Shown one piece after another: positions 1 to 8,346 of a stretch of DNA of 64,000 nt (positions are counted from its first letter, which is position 1; every line of letters begins with the position of its first letter). The translations under genes and the position numbers were made by a program. This DNA is from JALZKA01 sp963753385 (lineage in GTDB: Bacteria > Actinomycetota > Thermoleophilia > Solirubrobacterales > 70-9): contig CAVWCC010000008.1 in the NCBI GenBank assembly GCA_963753385.1, positions 62,001 through 126,000 on the forward strand. The letters are read 5' to 3'. Below the pieces are notes generated by a model. It worked only from the letters and a program-made list of their open reading frames with translations, did no database searches and was not told the DNA's origin.

Positions 1-555
1 GCGCTCGACCGGCTCGGCGGCTTCTTCATCCTCGCGTCGGTTCGCGAGTTCGCGCCGTTCGTGACCGCGGTCGTCGTCGCCGGCGTCGCCGGCACCGCGA
101 TCACCGCCGACCTCGGCGCCCGCAAGATCCGCGAGGAGCTCGATGCCCTTCAGGTGCTTGGCGTCGACCCGATCAAGAACCTCGTGGTCCCGCGCTTCCT
201 GGCCCTGATGCTGATCACCGGGCTGATGGACATCTACGCGCTCCTGTTCGGCATCTCCGGCGGCCTGTTCGCCGAGATCGCGTACGGCCAGCCGCTCGGT
301 GGGTTCTTCGCCACCCTGTTCACGAATGCGTCCGTGACCGACCTCTGGGGGTCGATCCTGAAATGCACGATGTTCGGCGCGATCATCGCGGTCGTCTGCT
401 CCTACTACGGGATGAATGCGTCCGGAGGCGCCGAGGGCGTCGGCCGTGCGGTGAACGTCGGGGTGGTGGTGGCGTTCCTCGGCGTGTTCGCGTTCAACTA
501 CGTCTTCACGCAGACCCTGCTCGCCACGCATCCGGAAATCAGCGTGATCAAGTGA
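1..555 (+). CDS. MlaE/YrbE-type lipid ABC permease (5' partial)
   Basis: Inner-membrane permease of the Mla/Mce lipid-import class. The reading frame is already open at base 1, so the start lies outside the window; 184 residues remain. The conserved MlaE core is visible: a short helix with LGARKIREELDALQVLGVDP, then three hydrophobic segments and a C-terminal GMNASGGAEGVGRAV loop. The family normally has about 250-270 residues, so roughly the first third is missing. It is followed 34 bp later by a second MlaE-type permease and then an MlaF-type ATPase, the usual YrbE-A/YrbE-B order. Substrate-binding Mce proteins are not seen in the window; they may lie upstream. Family call is firm, substrate unknown. 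Confidence 0.93.
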   Translation, partial: ALDRLGGFFILASVREFAPFVTAVVVAGVAGTAITADLGARKIREELDALQVLGVDPIKNLVVPRFLALMLITGLMDIYALLFGISGGLFAEIAYGQPLGGFFATLFTNASVTDLWGSILKCTMFGAIIAVVCSYYGMNASGGAEGVGRAVNVGVVVAFLGVFAFNYVFTQTLLATHPEISVIK

Positions 556-589
556 CGGGTGCGCGGCTTCAGAGGGAGAGGTACGCCTG

Positions 590-1387
590 ATGCCGGGTTG
601 GCTCGCAGTACCGCGAGATTGGCTAACGAGCCTGGGCGAGATCGCTCGCTTCGGCGCACGGGTCATGGGGCTCGTCTACTCGGGCCGGGTCTTCCACTTC
701 TTCGGCGAGGCGCTGCGCCAGGCCGGGATCCTGATCCTGGGCTCAGCCCTGGTGATCTGGGGGCTGACCTTCATCCTCGGCCTGCAGTGCGGCATCGAGG
801 GTGCGTACTTCTCGCGCTCGGTCGGCGCCCCGTCGAACGCCGGCACATTCGCCGCCTGGTGCGACCTGCGCGAGGTGATTCCCTACGCGTTCGGATACAT
901 GATGGCCGCGAAGGTCGGCACGGGGATCGTGGCCGAGATCGGCGCGATGCGGATCTCGGACGAGGTCGACGCGCTCGAGGTCATGGGCGTCAACCCGATG
1001 ATCTTCCTCTGCGCGACTCGCCTCCTCGCGGCATGGCTAACACTGCCGTTCATCTACCTGACCGGGATCGGCGTCGGCTTCTTCGCCTCCTACCTCGCGG
1101 TTGTCGAGCAGGTCGCGGAGGTGTCGGCCGGCGGCTACTTCCTGATCTTCTGGATGTTCCAGAACCCGCCCGACCTCATATTCAGCGTGATCAAGGGCAT
1201 GTTCATGGCGACCGCGATCGTGCTGGTCGGCTGCTACTACGGCTACACCGCCTCGGGCGGGCCGGTCGGCGTGGGCACGGCGACCGCGAAGTCCATGGTC
1301 TTGAACATCGTGCTCGTCCACATCATCGGGATGATGGGCACGCTTATCTTCTGGGGCGCCAACCCGAGGGCGCCGGTTGGTGGTTAG
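590..1387 (+). CDS. MlaE/YrbE-type lipid ABC permease
   Basis: Second integral membrane permease of the lipid-import ABC system, 265 residues, full length for the family. An amphipathic N-terminal stretch precedes four to five hydrophobic segments. The MlaE signature is present around residues 115-135 (AEIGAMRISDEVDALEVMGV), with a C-terminal GYTASGGPVGVGTATAKS loop that matches its upstream paralogue. The ATG is preceded by a purine-rich AGAGGGAGAGG. It lies between the partial permease and the ATPase gene and probably forms the heterodimeric membrane part of one transporter with them. An insert with Cys residues around 65-90 (LQCGIEG and AAWCDLRE) is not in the first copy. Confidence 0.93.
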   Translation: MPGWLAVPRDWLTSLGEIARFGARVMGLVYSGRVFHFFGEALRQAGILILGSALVIWGLTFILGLQCGIEGAYFSRSVGAPSNAGTFAAWCDLREVIPYAFGYMMAAKVGTGIVAEIGAMRISDEVDALEVMGVNPMIFLCATRLLAAWLTLPFIYLTGIGVGFFASYLAVVEQVAEVSAGGYFLIFWMFQNPPDLIFSVIKGMFMATAIVLVGCYYGYTASGGPVGVGTATAKSMVLNIVLVHIIGMMGTLIFWGANPRAPVGG

Positions 1388-1422
1388 GGCGCCTTAGGTG
1401 GCCCCGGTGAGGAGAGACGAGA

Positions 1423-2424
1423 ATGGCTGACGACAACGTCACACCCGAGGAGGAGCAGGAGGTCCGCATCCACGACCAGGAGGCGGAGGAGGAGACCTTC
1501 GAGCCCGCTCCCCAGGATGAGGGCTTCGACACGGCGCCCCCGGCCGAGCCCTATGAGGAGAACGTTCCCGAGTTGGGCACGCTCCACCAGGACTACGTCC
1601 TCCCCGGCGTCCCTGCGGGCGAGAACGACCCCTACAAGTGGCACACGGGGGAGAAGCGCGACCACGGCGGCGAGGACGCGATCGAGATCATCGACGTCGT
1701 TAAGCAGTTCGGCCGGATGCGCATCCTGAACGGCCTCAACCTCGGCCTGCCCGACGACCAGATCTCGATGGTCCTCGGTCCATCGGGGACAGGTAAGAGC
1801 GTCTTGATCAAGCACATCGTCGGCCTGCTCTACCCGGACTCCGGCGACATCCTGGTCCACGGTGAGTCGGTGCCGGGGATGTCGGACGACGAGCTGTTCG
1901 AGATGCGCAAGAAGTTCGGCCTGCTGTTCCAGGACGGCGCGCTGTTCGGCTCGATGAACATCTGGGACAACGTCGCCTTCCCGCTGCGTCAGCACACAGA
2001 CAAGTCGGAGGAAGAGATCGGCGAGATCGTCAACCGCCGCCTGAACGAGGTCGGCCTGCAGCAGGCGACCGACAAGATGCCGAACGAGCTCTCGGGCGGC
2101 ATGCGCAAGCGCGCCGGCTTCGCCCGCGCGCTGGTGCTCGATCCCGCGATCGTCATGTTCGACGAGCCGGACTCCGGCCTCGACCCGGTCCGCACGGCCC
2201 TCCTTTGCGAGCTGATCCGCGAGGTCCACGAGGAGAACGGCGGCTGCTACATGGTGATCAGCCACGACCTCGGCACCGCGCGCCGGATCGCCGACTTCAT
2301 CGCCGTGCTCTGGAAGGGCCGGATCGTCGAGTCGGGCCCCTCGTCGGAGCTGTTCAACTCACCCAACGAGTTCGTCGCCCAATTCCTGAACGCGGAGACC
2401 ATCGGCCCGCTGGCAATGGACTAG
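1423..2424 (+). CDS. MlaF-type ABC transporter ATP-binding protein
   Basis: Cytoplasmic ATPase that would energise the two MlaE-type permeases upstream. Visible motifs: Walker A GPSGTGKS near residue 119, signature LSGGMRKRAGFARAL near 223, Walker B IVMFDEPDSGLDP near 243 and the switch His in VISHDL near 277. The signature LSGGMRKR is the form typical of MlaF/Mkl rather than of solute importers. At 333 residues it is about 70-80 longer than usual; the excess is an acidic, Glu/Asp/Pro-rich N-terminal extension ahead of the ABC domain. The ATG has a good ribosome site (GAGGAGAGACGAGA). A long hairpin follows the stop codon, so this is probably the last gene of the operon. Confidence 0.93.
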   Translation: MADDNVTPEEEQEVRIHDQEAEEETFEPAPQDEGFDTAPPAEPYEENVPELGTLHQDYVLPGVPAGENDPYKWHTGEKRDHGGEDAIEIIDVVKQFGRMRILNGLNLGLPDDQISMVLGPSGTGKSVLIKHIVGLLYPDSGDILVHGESVPGMSDDELFEMRKKFGLLFQDGALFGSMNIWDNVAFPLRQHTDKSEEEIGEIVNRRLNEVGLQQATDKMPNELSGGMRKRAGFARALVLDPAIVMFDEPDSGLDPVRTALLCELIREVHEENGGCYMVISHDLGTARRIADFIAVLWKGRIVESGPSSELFNSPNEFVAQFLNAETIGPLAMD

Positions 2425-2438
2425 GCGTCCCTAGTCCG

Positions 2439-2483
2439 CGAAACCCGAGAAACCGGACACTGTGGGCGGGTTCTCGGGTTTCG
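2439..2483. terminator. Stem-loop after the lipid-transport operon
   Basis: Inverted repeat CGAAACCCGAGAA / TTCTCGGGTTTCG (13 bp, perfect) with an inner loop, starting 15 bp after the ATPase stop. There is no T-run after it, so it may be a Rho-aided or structural terminator rather than a classic intrinsic one. Confidence 0.6.
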
Positions 2484-2570
2484 GCGTGCCTCACGCTCGC
2501 TATGCGGACTTCGCGTTAACGCGGACGGGGACCGGCGCCCTGGGGAACGGGCGCTCGTAACCTTTCGCAG

Positions 2571-5261
2571 GTGAGGAGCGTGTTTGCACGCGTGGGCGCT
2601 TGGTGCGTCGAGCGGCCCGCGCCCGTGATCGCTCTGGCCGTCCTACTCGCGATCGTCGGGGCGATCGGGGCGGCGTCGCTGAAGCCGGACGGCGAGGCGG
2701 AGACGCTCGTCGACAAGGGCTCTGAGACGTTCGCCGCGACCGAGGAGTTCAAGGCGGAGTTCGGCGACGACGCCGTCGTCATCCTCGTGCAGGGGGATCT
2801 CGAGCAGGTCGTGTTGACCCAGGACCTCGGCAAGCTGCTCCTGCTCGAGGGCTGCGTCTCGGGTAACGCGACCGAGGATGAAATCGCCGACGGCGTTCCG
2901 ACGCCCGCTGTCTGCACCGAACTCGCCGAATCGAAACCGGCGCGGGTGGTCTACGGGCCGGCGACGTTCCTGAACCAGTTCGCCCAACAGGCGTTCGCCC
3001 TCCTGCGACAGCAATCGGAGCAATCGGCGGCCGCAGCCGACGCGGCAGCCATCGCCGCGTACAAGCGCGCCCTTCGACAGGGGCTGCCCGAGTCCGAGGC
3101 CAGGGCCGCGGCGGAAGCCGCGAAGCAGTCGGTCCTCGACGAGTTCATCGCGAACGCTCAGCGCCTCGCTGCGCGCTACGGCCTGAGCGGCGTGCCCTCG
3201 CTCGACGACCCGAACTACGTGAGCCAGGTCGTGTTCGATCCCGGCCTCGCGGACGGCACGCCGAAGGCCAAGTTCTCCTACCTCTTCCCGTCGAAGGACT
3301 CGGCGCTGATCGCGATCAGGCTGCGGCCCGACCTGACCGAGTCCGAGCGCTCCGACGCGATCGACCTGATCAGGACCGCGATCGACCAGGAGGAGTTCCA
3401 GCTGCGTGGGGGCTCGTATCTGGTCAGCGGCGTCCCGGTCGTGGTCGATGGGCTCACCGAGGAGATCAAGGGCGAGATCCTCGTGCTGCTGATCGCGGCG
3501 CTGCTGGTCATGGCGCTCGTGCTGGCCCTGGTCTTCGCGCCGCCGCTTCGCCTGCTTCCGCTGCTGATCGGGGTGGTCGCAAGCGCGATCGCGTTCGGCG
3601 CGCTGGCGCTGTTCGGCGGCACCCTGACGATGGCGTCGATCGCCGGCCTGCCGGTGCTGATCGGCCTCGCCGTCGACTACGCGATCCAGCTGCAGGCGCG
3701 CTTTTCCGAGGCGCGGGCGGGCGGATCGTCGCCCGTGCGGGCCGCCGCCGAAGCGGCTGCACGAGGCGGCCCTGTGATTGCGACGGCATGCGCGGCCACG
3801 GCCGCCGGGTTCCTGGTCCTCCTCCTCTCACCGGTCCCGATGGTGCGCTCGTTCGGGATCCTCCTGGTCGTCGGGATCGTCATTGCGTTCATCCTCGCCC
3901 TGACCGCGGGGCTCGCGATCCTCTCCATGACTCCAGACGGCGACGGTGCCGAGTCCGGGGCCGGGTTGCGCGGCCGCCTGCCGCGAGCGCCGGCGGTGCT
4001 CTCGCGCGCGAACGCACGGGTGCGCGGGCGCCTGGGGGAGCTCGGCCCGCGCTCGCTTGCCCTCTCGATCGCGCGACCGGGCCGGGTCATCGCGGCGGCC
4101 ACGGTGCTGGCGGTCGCAGGGTGGATCGCCGGCACACGGACCGAGATCATCTCCGACTTCCGCGAGCTCGTCCCGCGCGACCTCCCCGAGCTCCGCAACG
4201 TGGATGTCCTCCAGGAGGAGACGGGCGTCTCGGGCCAGGTAGACGTCACCGTCACCGCCGACGACATCACCGAGCCCGAAGTCGTCGCCTGGATGCGCGA
4301 CTACCGCCAGCGGGTCCTCGAGCTGGGTGGCTTCGAGGGGCAGTTCGCGAGCTGTCTCGACGAGGGCACACGATTGTGCCCGGCGATCTCGCTGCCCGAT
4401 CTATTCGGGACCGAGGGCGTCCCGACCCAGGAGCGAATCCGGGGCGTTCTCGAGCTCCTGCCCGCGTACTTCTCGCAGGCGGTGGTGGAGACCGATCAGG
4501 AGACGGGGCAGATCGGCGACACCGCGTTGCTCTCGTTCGGAATCAAGGTGATGCCGTTCGACGAGCAGAAGCAGCTGATCGACGCAATCCGCGGCGAGAT
4601 CAACCCGCCCGGGAGCGGCAGGCCCCCGACCGGCGTGGAGGCGCAGGTGGTCGGTCTGCCGGTGCTGATCGCCGACGCCAACGCATCGCTCGAGTCAAAC
4701 CGCTACCTGCTCACGATCGTCGGGCTGTTCGCCGTGGCGCTCGTCCTCCTGCTCGTCTACCGCTCGCTGAAGCGCGCTCTCGTGCCGCTGATCCCGGTGC
4801 TGCTCGCGCCCGGCTGGTCGGCGCTGGTCCTGGAGGCCGCGGGAGTGCCGCTGAACCCGATGTCGGCGACACTCGGCGCACTCGTGATCGCGATCGCGAC
4901 CGAGTTCAGCGTGCTGCTCTCGGCCCGGTATCACGAGGAGCGCGAGGGCGGCGCGTCCGTGGGTGAGGCCCTGCGGCTCTCGTACACCCGGACGGGATCG
5001 GCCGTGATCGCCTCGGGACTGACCGCGATCGCCGGCTTCGCGGTGCTGGCCATCGCGGCACCCGTCCAGCTCCTATTCGGGGGCGACGCGATCCGGATGC
5101 TGACCGAGTTCGGGCTGGTCGCGGTCGTCGACCTGCTGGTGGCGCTGGCCGGGGTCATGCTCGTGCTTCCGGCCGTGCTCGTCGGGGCCGAGAGCGACTT
5201 CGCGACCGCGCGGGCCCGCCTTCGGCGCCTGACGCGCAGCGAGGCGGAAGCGCCCGTCTGA
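2571..5261 (+). CDS. MMPL/RND-family transporter
   Basis: Large membrane exporter of the MMPL/RND superfamily, 896 residues. It has the two-fold internal repeat expected: a TM helix at about 12-32, a large extracytoplasmic domain to about 295, then a bundle of TM helices (300-460); after a polar linker, another TM (about 505-525), a second extracytoplasmic domain, and a final TM bundle from about 705. Conserved polar residues in the helices (GLAVDYAIQLQARF; IATEFSVLLSARYHEE) match the proton-relay region of this family. Such proteins move lipids or hydrophobic molecules to the envelope. The GTG start has no clear Shine-Dalgarno; TAACCT lies 7 bp upstream, which would suit a leaderless transcript. 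It overlaps the next gene by 1 bp. Confidence 0.88.
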   Translation: MRSVFARVGAWCVERPAPVIALAVLLAIVGAIGAASLKPDGEAETLVDKGSETFAATEEFKAEFGDDAVVILVQGDLEQVVLTQDLGKLLLLEGCVSGNATEDEIADGVPTPAVCTELAESKPARVVYGPATFLNQFAQQAFALLRQQSEQSAAAADAAAIAAYKRALRQGLPESEARAAAEAAKQSVLDEFIANAQRLAARYGLSGVPSLDDPNYVSQVVFDPGLADGTPKAKFSYLFPSKDSALIAIRLRPDLTESERSDAIDLIRTAIDQEEFQLRGGSYLVSGVPVVVDGLTEEIKGEILVLLIAALLVMALVLALVFAPPLRLLPLLIGVVASAIAFGALALFGGTLTMASIAGLPVLIGLAVDYAIQLQARFSEARAGGSSPVRAAAEAAARGGPVIATACAATAAGFLVLLLSPVPMVRSFGILLVVGIVIAFILALTAGLAILSMTPDGDGAESGAGLRGRLPRAPAVLSRANARVRGRLGELGPRSLALSIARPGRVIAAATVLAVAGWIAGTRTEIISDFRELVPRDLPELRNVDVLQEETGVSGQVDVTVTADDITEPEVVAWMRDYRQRVLELGGFEGQFASCLDEGTRLCPAISLPDLFGTEGVPTQERIRGVLELLPAYFSQAVVETDQETGQIGDTALLSFGIKVMPFDEQKQLIDAIRGEINPPGSGRPPTGVEAQVVGLPVLIADANASLESNRYLLTIVGLFAVALVLLLVYRSLKRALVPLIPVLLAPGWSALVLEAAGVPLNPMSATLGALVIAIATEFSVLLSARYHEEREGGASVGEALRLSYTRTGSAVIASGLTAIAGFAVLAIAAPVQLLFGGDAIRMLTEFGLVAVVDLLVALAGVMLVLPAVLVGAESDFATARARLRRLTRSEAEAPV

Positions 5262-5986
5262 TGGACGCCAGCGAGCCGCGCCGGCCCGGGGAGGAGGCTC
5301 GCGACGACGAGCCGCGACGCCCGGGCGCCCGCTATCCGGTGTTCGTCGGGATCGCGTTCATCGTCCTGATCGCCTACGCGACCTACAACACGGTCACCAA
5401 CGACGATGACGGCCTGCTCGGCGCCGAGGAGGGCGAGCGCGGCCGTGCGCTGGCGGAGTTCGCCGTTCCCGATGTCCGTGCCGACCTCGAGGGCGACGCG
5501 AACATCTTCCAGGACGATTGCGAGTCGGCGGACAATCCGTGCCCCGAGGAGGACCAGCGGGTGCCGGCCTGCCGGATCGAGACCCCCGACGTGCTGCGCG
5601 TCTGCGACTTCTTCGATCGGCCGCTCGCGATCTCGTTCTGGTTCACCGGCGGCGCCGACTGCCTCGAGGAGCAGGACGCGTTCGACGAGGCCGCCCGGCG
5701 CTACTCGGACCGGGCGAACTTCCTCTCGATCAACATCCGCGACGACATCTCCGAGGTGCGCGAGATCGTCGCCGAGCGCGGCTGGGAGGTGCCGGTCGGC
5801 TGGGACCGTGACGGCGCGGTCTCGAACGTCTACCGGGTGGGGCTCTGCCCGACGCTTGCGCTCGCGTTCACCGGCGGCGTCCTGCAGACAGCCGAGATCG
5901 GCAGCGACGCGTTCGCCGAGCCGGCCCTGTCCGATGCCCTGGATCGGCTCGTCGCCGAGTCGGCCGAGCGGGAGCGGGTCCACTGA
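5261..5986 (+). CDS. Membrane-anchored thioredoxin-fold protein
   Basis: A 241-residue protein with one N-terminal TM helix (about residues 28-46) and a thioredoxin-like extracytoplasmic domain. The strand FDRPLAISFWFTGG is followed by ADCLEEQDAF where TlpA/ResA proteins have their CxxC, and a VGLCPTLALAF segment lies at the cis-proline position. Only one Cys remains in the active-site loop, so classic disulfide exchange is unlikely; a peroxiredoxin-like or purely structural role is possible. An extra Cys-rich stretch (DDCESADNPCPEEDQRVPACR) precedes the fold. Overlaps of 1 bp with both neighbours suggest translational coupling with the MMPL transporter and the B3/B4 protein. Confidence 0.7.
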   Translation: MDASEPRRPGEEARDDEPRRPGARYPVFVGIAFIVLIAYATYNTVTNDDDGLLGAEEGERGRALAEFAVPDVRADLEGDANIFQDDCESADNPCPEEDQRVPACRIETPDVLRVCDFFDRPLAISFWFTGGADCLEEQDAFDEAARRYSDRANFLSINIRDDISEVREIVAERGWEVPVGWDRDGAVSNVYRVGLCPTLALAFTGGVLQTAEIGSDAFAEPALSDALDRLVAESAERERVH

Positions 5987-6627
5987 TGGAGGGCGCCACC
6001 GAGCCTCGGGCGGGATGGCTCGCACCCGAGCTCCGCGAGGAGTTCCCGGGGCTCGCGCTCCGGTTCATGCTGGTCGAGCGCGGGTCGGGGCGGAGCCCGC
6101 GCGAGGTCAAGAACCGGCTCAAGGAGCTCGCCGGCAGGTTCTCGGGCGCGCAGGCGATCAACATGCGCCACCAGTCGATTCCGTGGGCGTACCGGGTCTT
6201 CTATCGCCACATCGGCCTCGACCCGGACGAGCAGCCCACACCGGTCGAGGCACTCGTCCTCGAGCGGATGCGGAAGGGGGGCTTCCCGAGCAAGAGCCTG
6301 CTGGATGACGCGCTGACGATCGCGATCGCGGATTCCGGCGTGGCGCTGCGTGCCTTCGATGCCGACCGGGTCGAGGGGACGCTCGGCATCCGCCCAAGTG
6401 CCCCCGGTGAGCCGCTCGAGGGGCGCCCTGGAGACCTCCCGCCCGGGACGCTCGTGATCGCGGACGAGGTGCGCCCGCTCGCGCTCCTGTTCGGGGCGCT
6501 GGCGGCCGGGCGAGGCGTTCGGCCGAAGACCGGGCGCACGCTCCTCTGCGCGGTCCAGGTCAAGGGCGTGCCCGACATCGCCGCCGAGGAAGCGTTGTGG
6601 CTGGCGGCCGGGGTCATGCGGGGTTAG
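5986..6627 (+). CDS. B3/B4 tRNA-binding (editing-like) domain protein
   Basis: A 213-residue free-standing B3/B4 domain, the module that hydrolyses mischarged tRNA in the beta subunit of phenylalanyl-tRNA synthetase. Supporting segments are MRHQSIPWAYRVFYRHIG, a SLLDDALTIAIADSGVALRAFD core and the C-terminal AVQVKGVPDIAAEEALWLA. No aminoacylation or ferredoxin-fold anticodon domain is present. Known free-standing relatives are proposed trans-editing factors or simple hydrolases, and the substrate here cannot be read from sequence. The ATG overlaps the preceding TGA by 1 bp, so it is co-translated with the thioredoxin-like protein, with no obvious functional link. Confidence 0.75.
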   Translation: MEGATEPRAGWLAPELREEFPGLALRFMLVERGSGRSPREVKNRLKELAGRFSGAQAINMRHQSIPWAYRVFYRHIGLDPDEQPTPVEALVLERMRKGGFPSKSLLDDALTIAIADSGVALRAFDADRVEGTLGIRPSAPGEPLEGRPGDLPPGTLVIADEVRPLALLFGALAAGRGVRPKTGRTLLCAVQVKGVPDIAAEEALWLAAGVMRG

Positions 6628-6646
6628 ACTGACCGGGCTGGAGTAA

Positions 6647-7303
6647 ATGGCACAGCTACTTGCACAGCACGAGTTCGAGCTCGTCACCGCGCCGACGACC
6701 GGCGAGGAGCGCCTGGTACGCGAGCAGCTTCGCAGCCAGATCGCCCGGCTCGAGCGGCAGCTCGGCGAGCTCTGGGTCACCGCCTTCCCGCGCCGTGGGA
6801 TCGACTGGAGCGTCGGCGCCGCCGGCGGGCCGCGCGTGCTCGGCGCGGCCGATCTGGAGCGCGTACGCGACGCGCTGGTCGTTCGGGTGCGCGAGGCGCA
6901 GACCGAGATCGCCCGCCGCGCGGACGTCGAGGAGTCGAACCGCGTTTTGGTCGAGGAGATGATCGCCGACCCGGACCGGTACCACTGGGTCCGGGTCTCG
7001 AACGAGGACGTCGGCGAGCGTGAGTGCAAGCACTGGCACTCGCGGCCGCGCTGGGGCATCCTCGGCATGCTGCTCGGCTGGTGGCGGGTCAGGGTCTCAT
7101 CGGGTTGTCCGTTAGCCGGGGGCGGCTGCCCCTCGGATGAGCAAGAAGCGAAAGAAACGGCCACGTCGCCAGCCCCAGCGGACGGTCGCGCCGGCGCCCG
7201 GCTCCGGCTCCGGCCACGAGTCATCGCGGGCTCGCCGCGGCCGCCGACGAGCGTCCGCCGGCACCGTGGGGGTCATTCCCGCTGGTCGAGATCGCGGTCC
7301 TGA
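6647..7303 (+). CDS. Conserved hypothetical coiled-coil protein, 3' end uncertain
   Basis: Not recognised as a named family. The first ~165 residues look genuinely coding: an N-terminal amphipathic region (ERLVREQLRSQIARLERQLGELWVTAFPR), an acidic helix, then a conserved-looking Cys/Trp-rich segment ECKHWHSRPRWG followed by GMLLGWWRVRVSSGCPL. The last ~55 residues, from about position 7137, are arginine/proline-rich, overlap the next gene's start and look like read-through. The true stop may be earlier, with an indel near 7115-7140; in frame 1 a TGA at 7138-7140 would give an ATGA overlap with the next gene. Function unknown. Confidence 0.55.
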   Translation: MAQLLAQHEFELVTAPTTGEERLVREQLRSQIARLERQLGELWVTAFPRRGIDWSVGAAGGPRVLGAADLERVRDALVVRVREAQTEIARRADVEESNRVLVEEMIADPDRYHWVRVSNEDVGERECKHWHSRPRWGILGMLLGWWRVRVSSGCPLAGGGCPSDEQEAKETATSPAPADGRAGARLRLRPRVIAGSPRPPTSVRRHRGGHSRWSRSRS

Positions 7304-7623
7304 TCGGAATCGTGATGCTCATCATCGGGCTGGTCGTCGGTGGGGACCGCGGCCCGCTCCTGATCGGGATCGGCCTCGGGCTCGCCGGGCTGGGCGGCCT
7401 CGAGCTCGCGATCCGCGAGCACTTCGCCGGCTTTCGGTCGCACTCGACCCTGCTCGCGGGCATCCCGGCGATCGCGGTGCTCGCCCTGCTCTTCTACGCC
7501 GGCCCCGACTCGCTCGCGCCCCTCGCCCGGGTGGGAATCGCGGTCGCGGTCTTCGCCGCCTCGCTCTATGGCCTGGCGACGATGTTCCGCCGCAAGGCCG
7601 GGGTCGCCGTGAAGCTCCGCTAG
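7137..7623 (+). CDS. Small membrane protein, apparent single-base frameshift
   Basis: Hypothetical protein in two pieces. The N-terminus begins at ATG 7137 with a lysine/arginine-rich MSKKRKKRPRRQPQR. The hydrophobic part (PWGSFPLVEIAVLIGIVM and on, with three or four TM helices, ending RRKAGVAVKLR) is in another frame and has no start codon upstream of 7309. The two halves join if one base is removed between about 7180 and 7260; the interval is 3n+1 long. The A at 7216 is a candidate. Without the shift, only 7312-7623 (103 residues) would be made. A bidirectional hairpin follows. Confidence 0.6.
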
Positions 7624-7628
7624 AACGT

Positions 7629-7656
7629 CGACGGGCGGCCTCTCGACCGCCCGTCG
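7629..7656. terminator. Bidirectional hairpin between convergent genes
   Basis: Perfect 10-bp stem CGACGGGCGG / CCGCCCGTCG with an 8-nt loop, between the stop of the + strand membrane protein (7623) and the stop of the - strand IHF gene (7678). No T-run; placement suggests it serves both directions. Confidence 0.65.
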
Positions 7657-7677
7657 CGAGTCCCCCGTGACCGTCGC

Positions 7678-8019
7678 CTAAGCGAGACGGACGCCCCTCT
7701 TGGAATCGAGCTCGGCGGCCAGCAACGAGCGCTGGCGCAGCGTCAGGCGGCCGAGCCGCCGATTCTCATTCAGGGCCAGCGAGACGAGGAACTTGCGGGT
7801 GCGGGTGCGACCCCAGCGGCGCTGGCTTCGCAGCAACTCCCCGATAGTCATCGTCTCGACCTCCCACGGGCACTCACGCACGACCTCGGCCGTGTCGACG
7901 TCGCCGGCCTCCACCGCCCGCTTCAGCGCAGCCCGGGCAAGCCTTACCCGGTTGGCTTCGGCGAGTGCCCGCATGTGTTGCGGGATCGGCGCGGGGGCGA
8001 TCGTCGAGGCAGCTTCCAT
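7678..8019 (-). CDS. mihF: Actinobacterial integration host factor (mIHF-like)
   Basis: Nucleoid-associated DNA-binding protein of the actinobacterial IHF family, 113 residues. The family signature is clear: a long N-terminal helix (RALAEANRVRLARAALKRAVEAGDV), the ECPWEVETMTIGELLRSQRRWGRTR helix-two-turn-helix region and a C-terminal LTLRQRSLLAAEL. The start was placed at ATG 8019 rather than at an upstream ATG because AGGAGGAG sits 5 bp before it. These proteins bind DNA with little sequence preference and are often essential, affecting supercoiling and site-specific recombination. A long leader (about 150 nt) and a sigma70-type promoter are visible upstream. Confidence 0.88.
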   Translation of the reverse strand: MEAASTIAPAPIPQHMRALAEANRVRLARAALKRAVEAGDVDTAEVVRECPWEVETMTIGELLRSQRRWGRTRTRKFLVSLALNENRRLGRLTLRQRSLLAAELDSKRGVRLA

Positions 8020-8175
8020 CGTCACTCCTCCTGTTGAGTGCATCGGTGGTGGATTGGGATGCGCGCGCGGACGAGCCCACTGAAGACCAGCGGCTGGTCC
8101 CCCAGGGAAGAGGTCTGGATCGGGTGGCTCCGGTCTGACCTCTCCCTGCCCCGGGATGCGTCCGGCGCGGCTTGC

Positions 8176-8205
8176 AACCTACGCAAGTTGTGTGCGAGGC
8201 GTCAA
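8176..8205 (-). promoter_or_regulatory. Candidate promoter of the IHF gene with inverted repeat over the -10
   Basis: On the minus strand: TTGACG (-35, 8205-8200), an 18-bp spacer and TAGGTT (-10, 8181-8176). The inverted repeat CTTGC-7-GCAAG (8171-8187) encloses the -10 element, a likely place for a repressor. It predicts a transcript starting near 8169, about 150 nt before the start codon. Confidence 0.45.
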
Positions 8206-8346
8206 CGGCTTGCCCCCAAGTGGCTCACGATCGTTCGCTACGAGCACCTTTTTCTTCGCCGTTGACAGCTTGTTCACAAATTCACAAGCGATAACTACCC
8301 ATTGAGGGGTAGTCGCGCGGCGTCTTCCGAGTACCGCGGCGCCTCA
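8206..8346. other. Intergenic region between IHF and VOC genes
   Basis: Together with the promoter region this makes about 325 bp without a gene. It is locally A/T-rich around 8250-8300. The only structure seen is a hairpin ACTACCC-6-GGGTAGT (8294-8313), 34 bp beyond the stop of the VOC gene on the minus strand, which could be a weak terminator. No small ORF with a ribosome site or RNA gene was recognised. Confidence 0.4.

Noticed and set aside
1..2424. Complete mce operon
   Set aside because: Only permeases and ATPase are visible; no Mce-domain protein follows, and upstream sequence is outside the window.
8294..8313. Hairpin ACTACCC-6-GGGTAGT as an intrinsic terminator
   Set aside because: No T-run on the needed strand and only 7 bp; kept as a note in the intergenic entry rather than called as a terminator.
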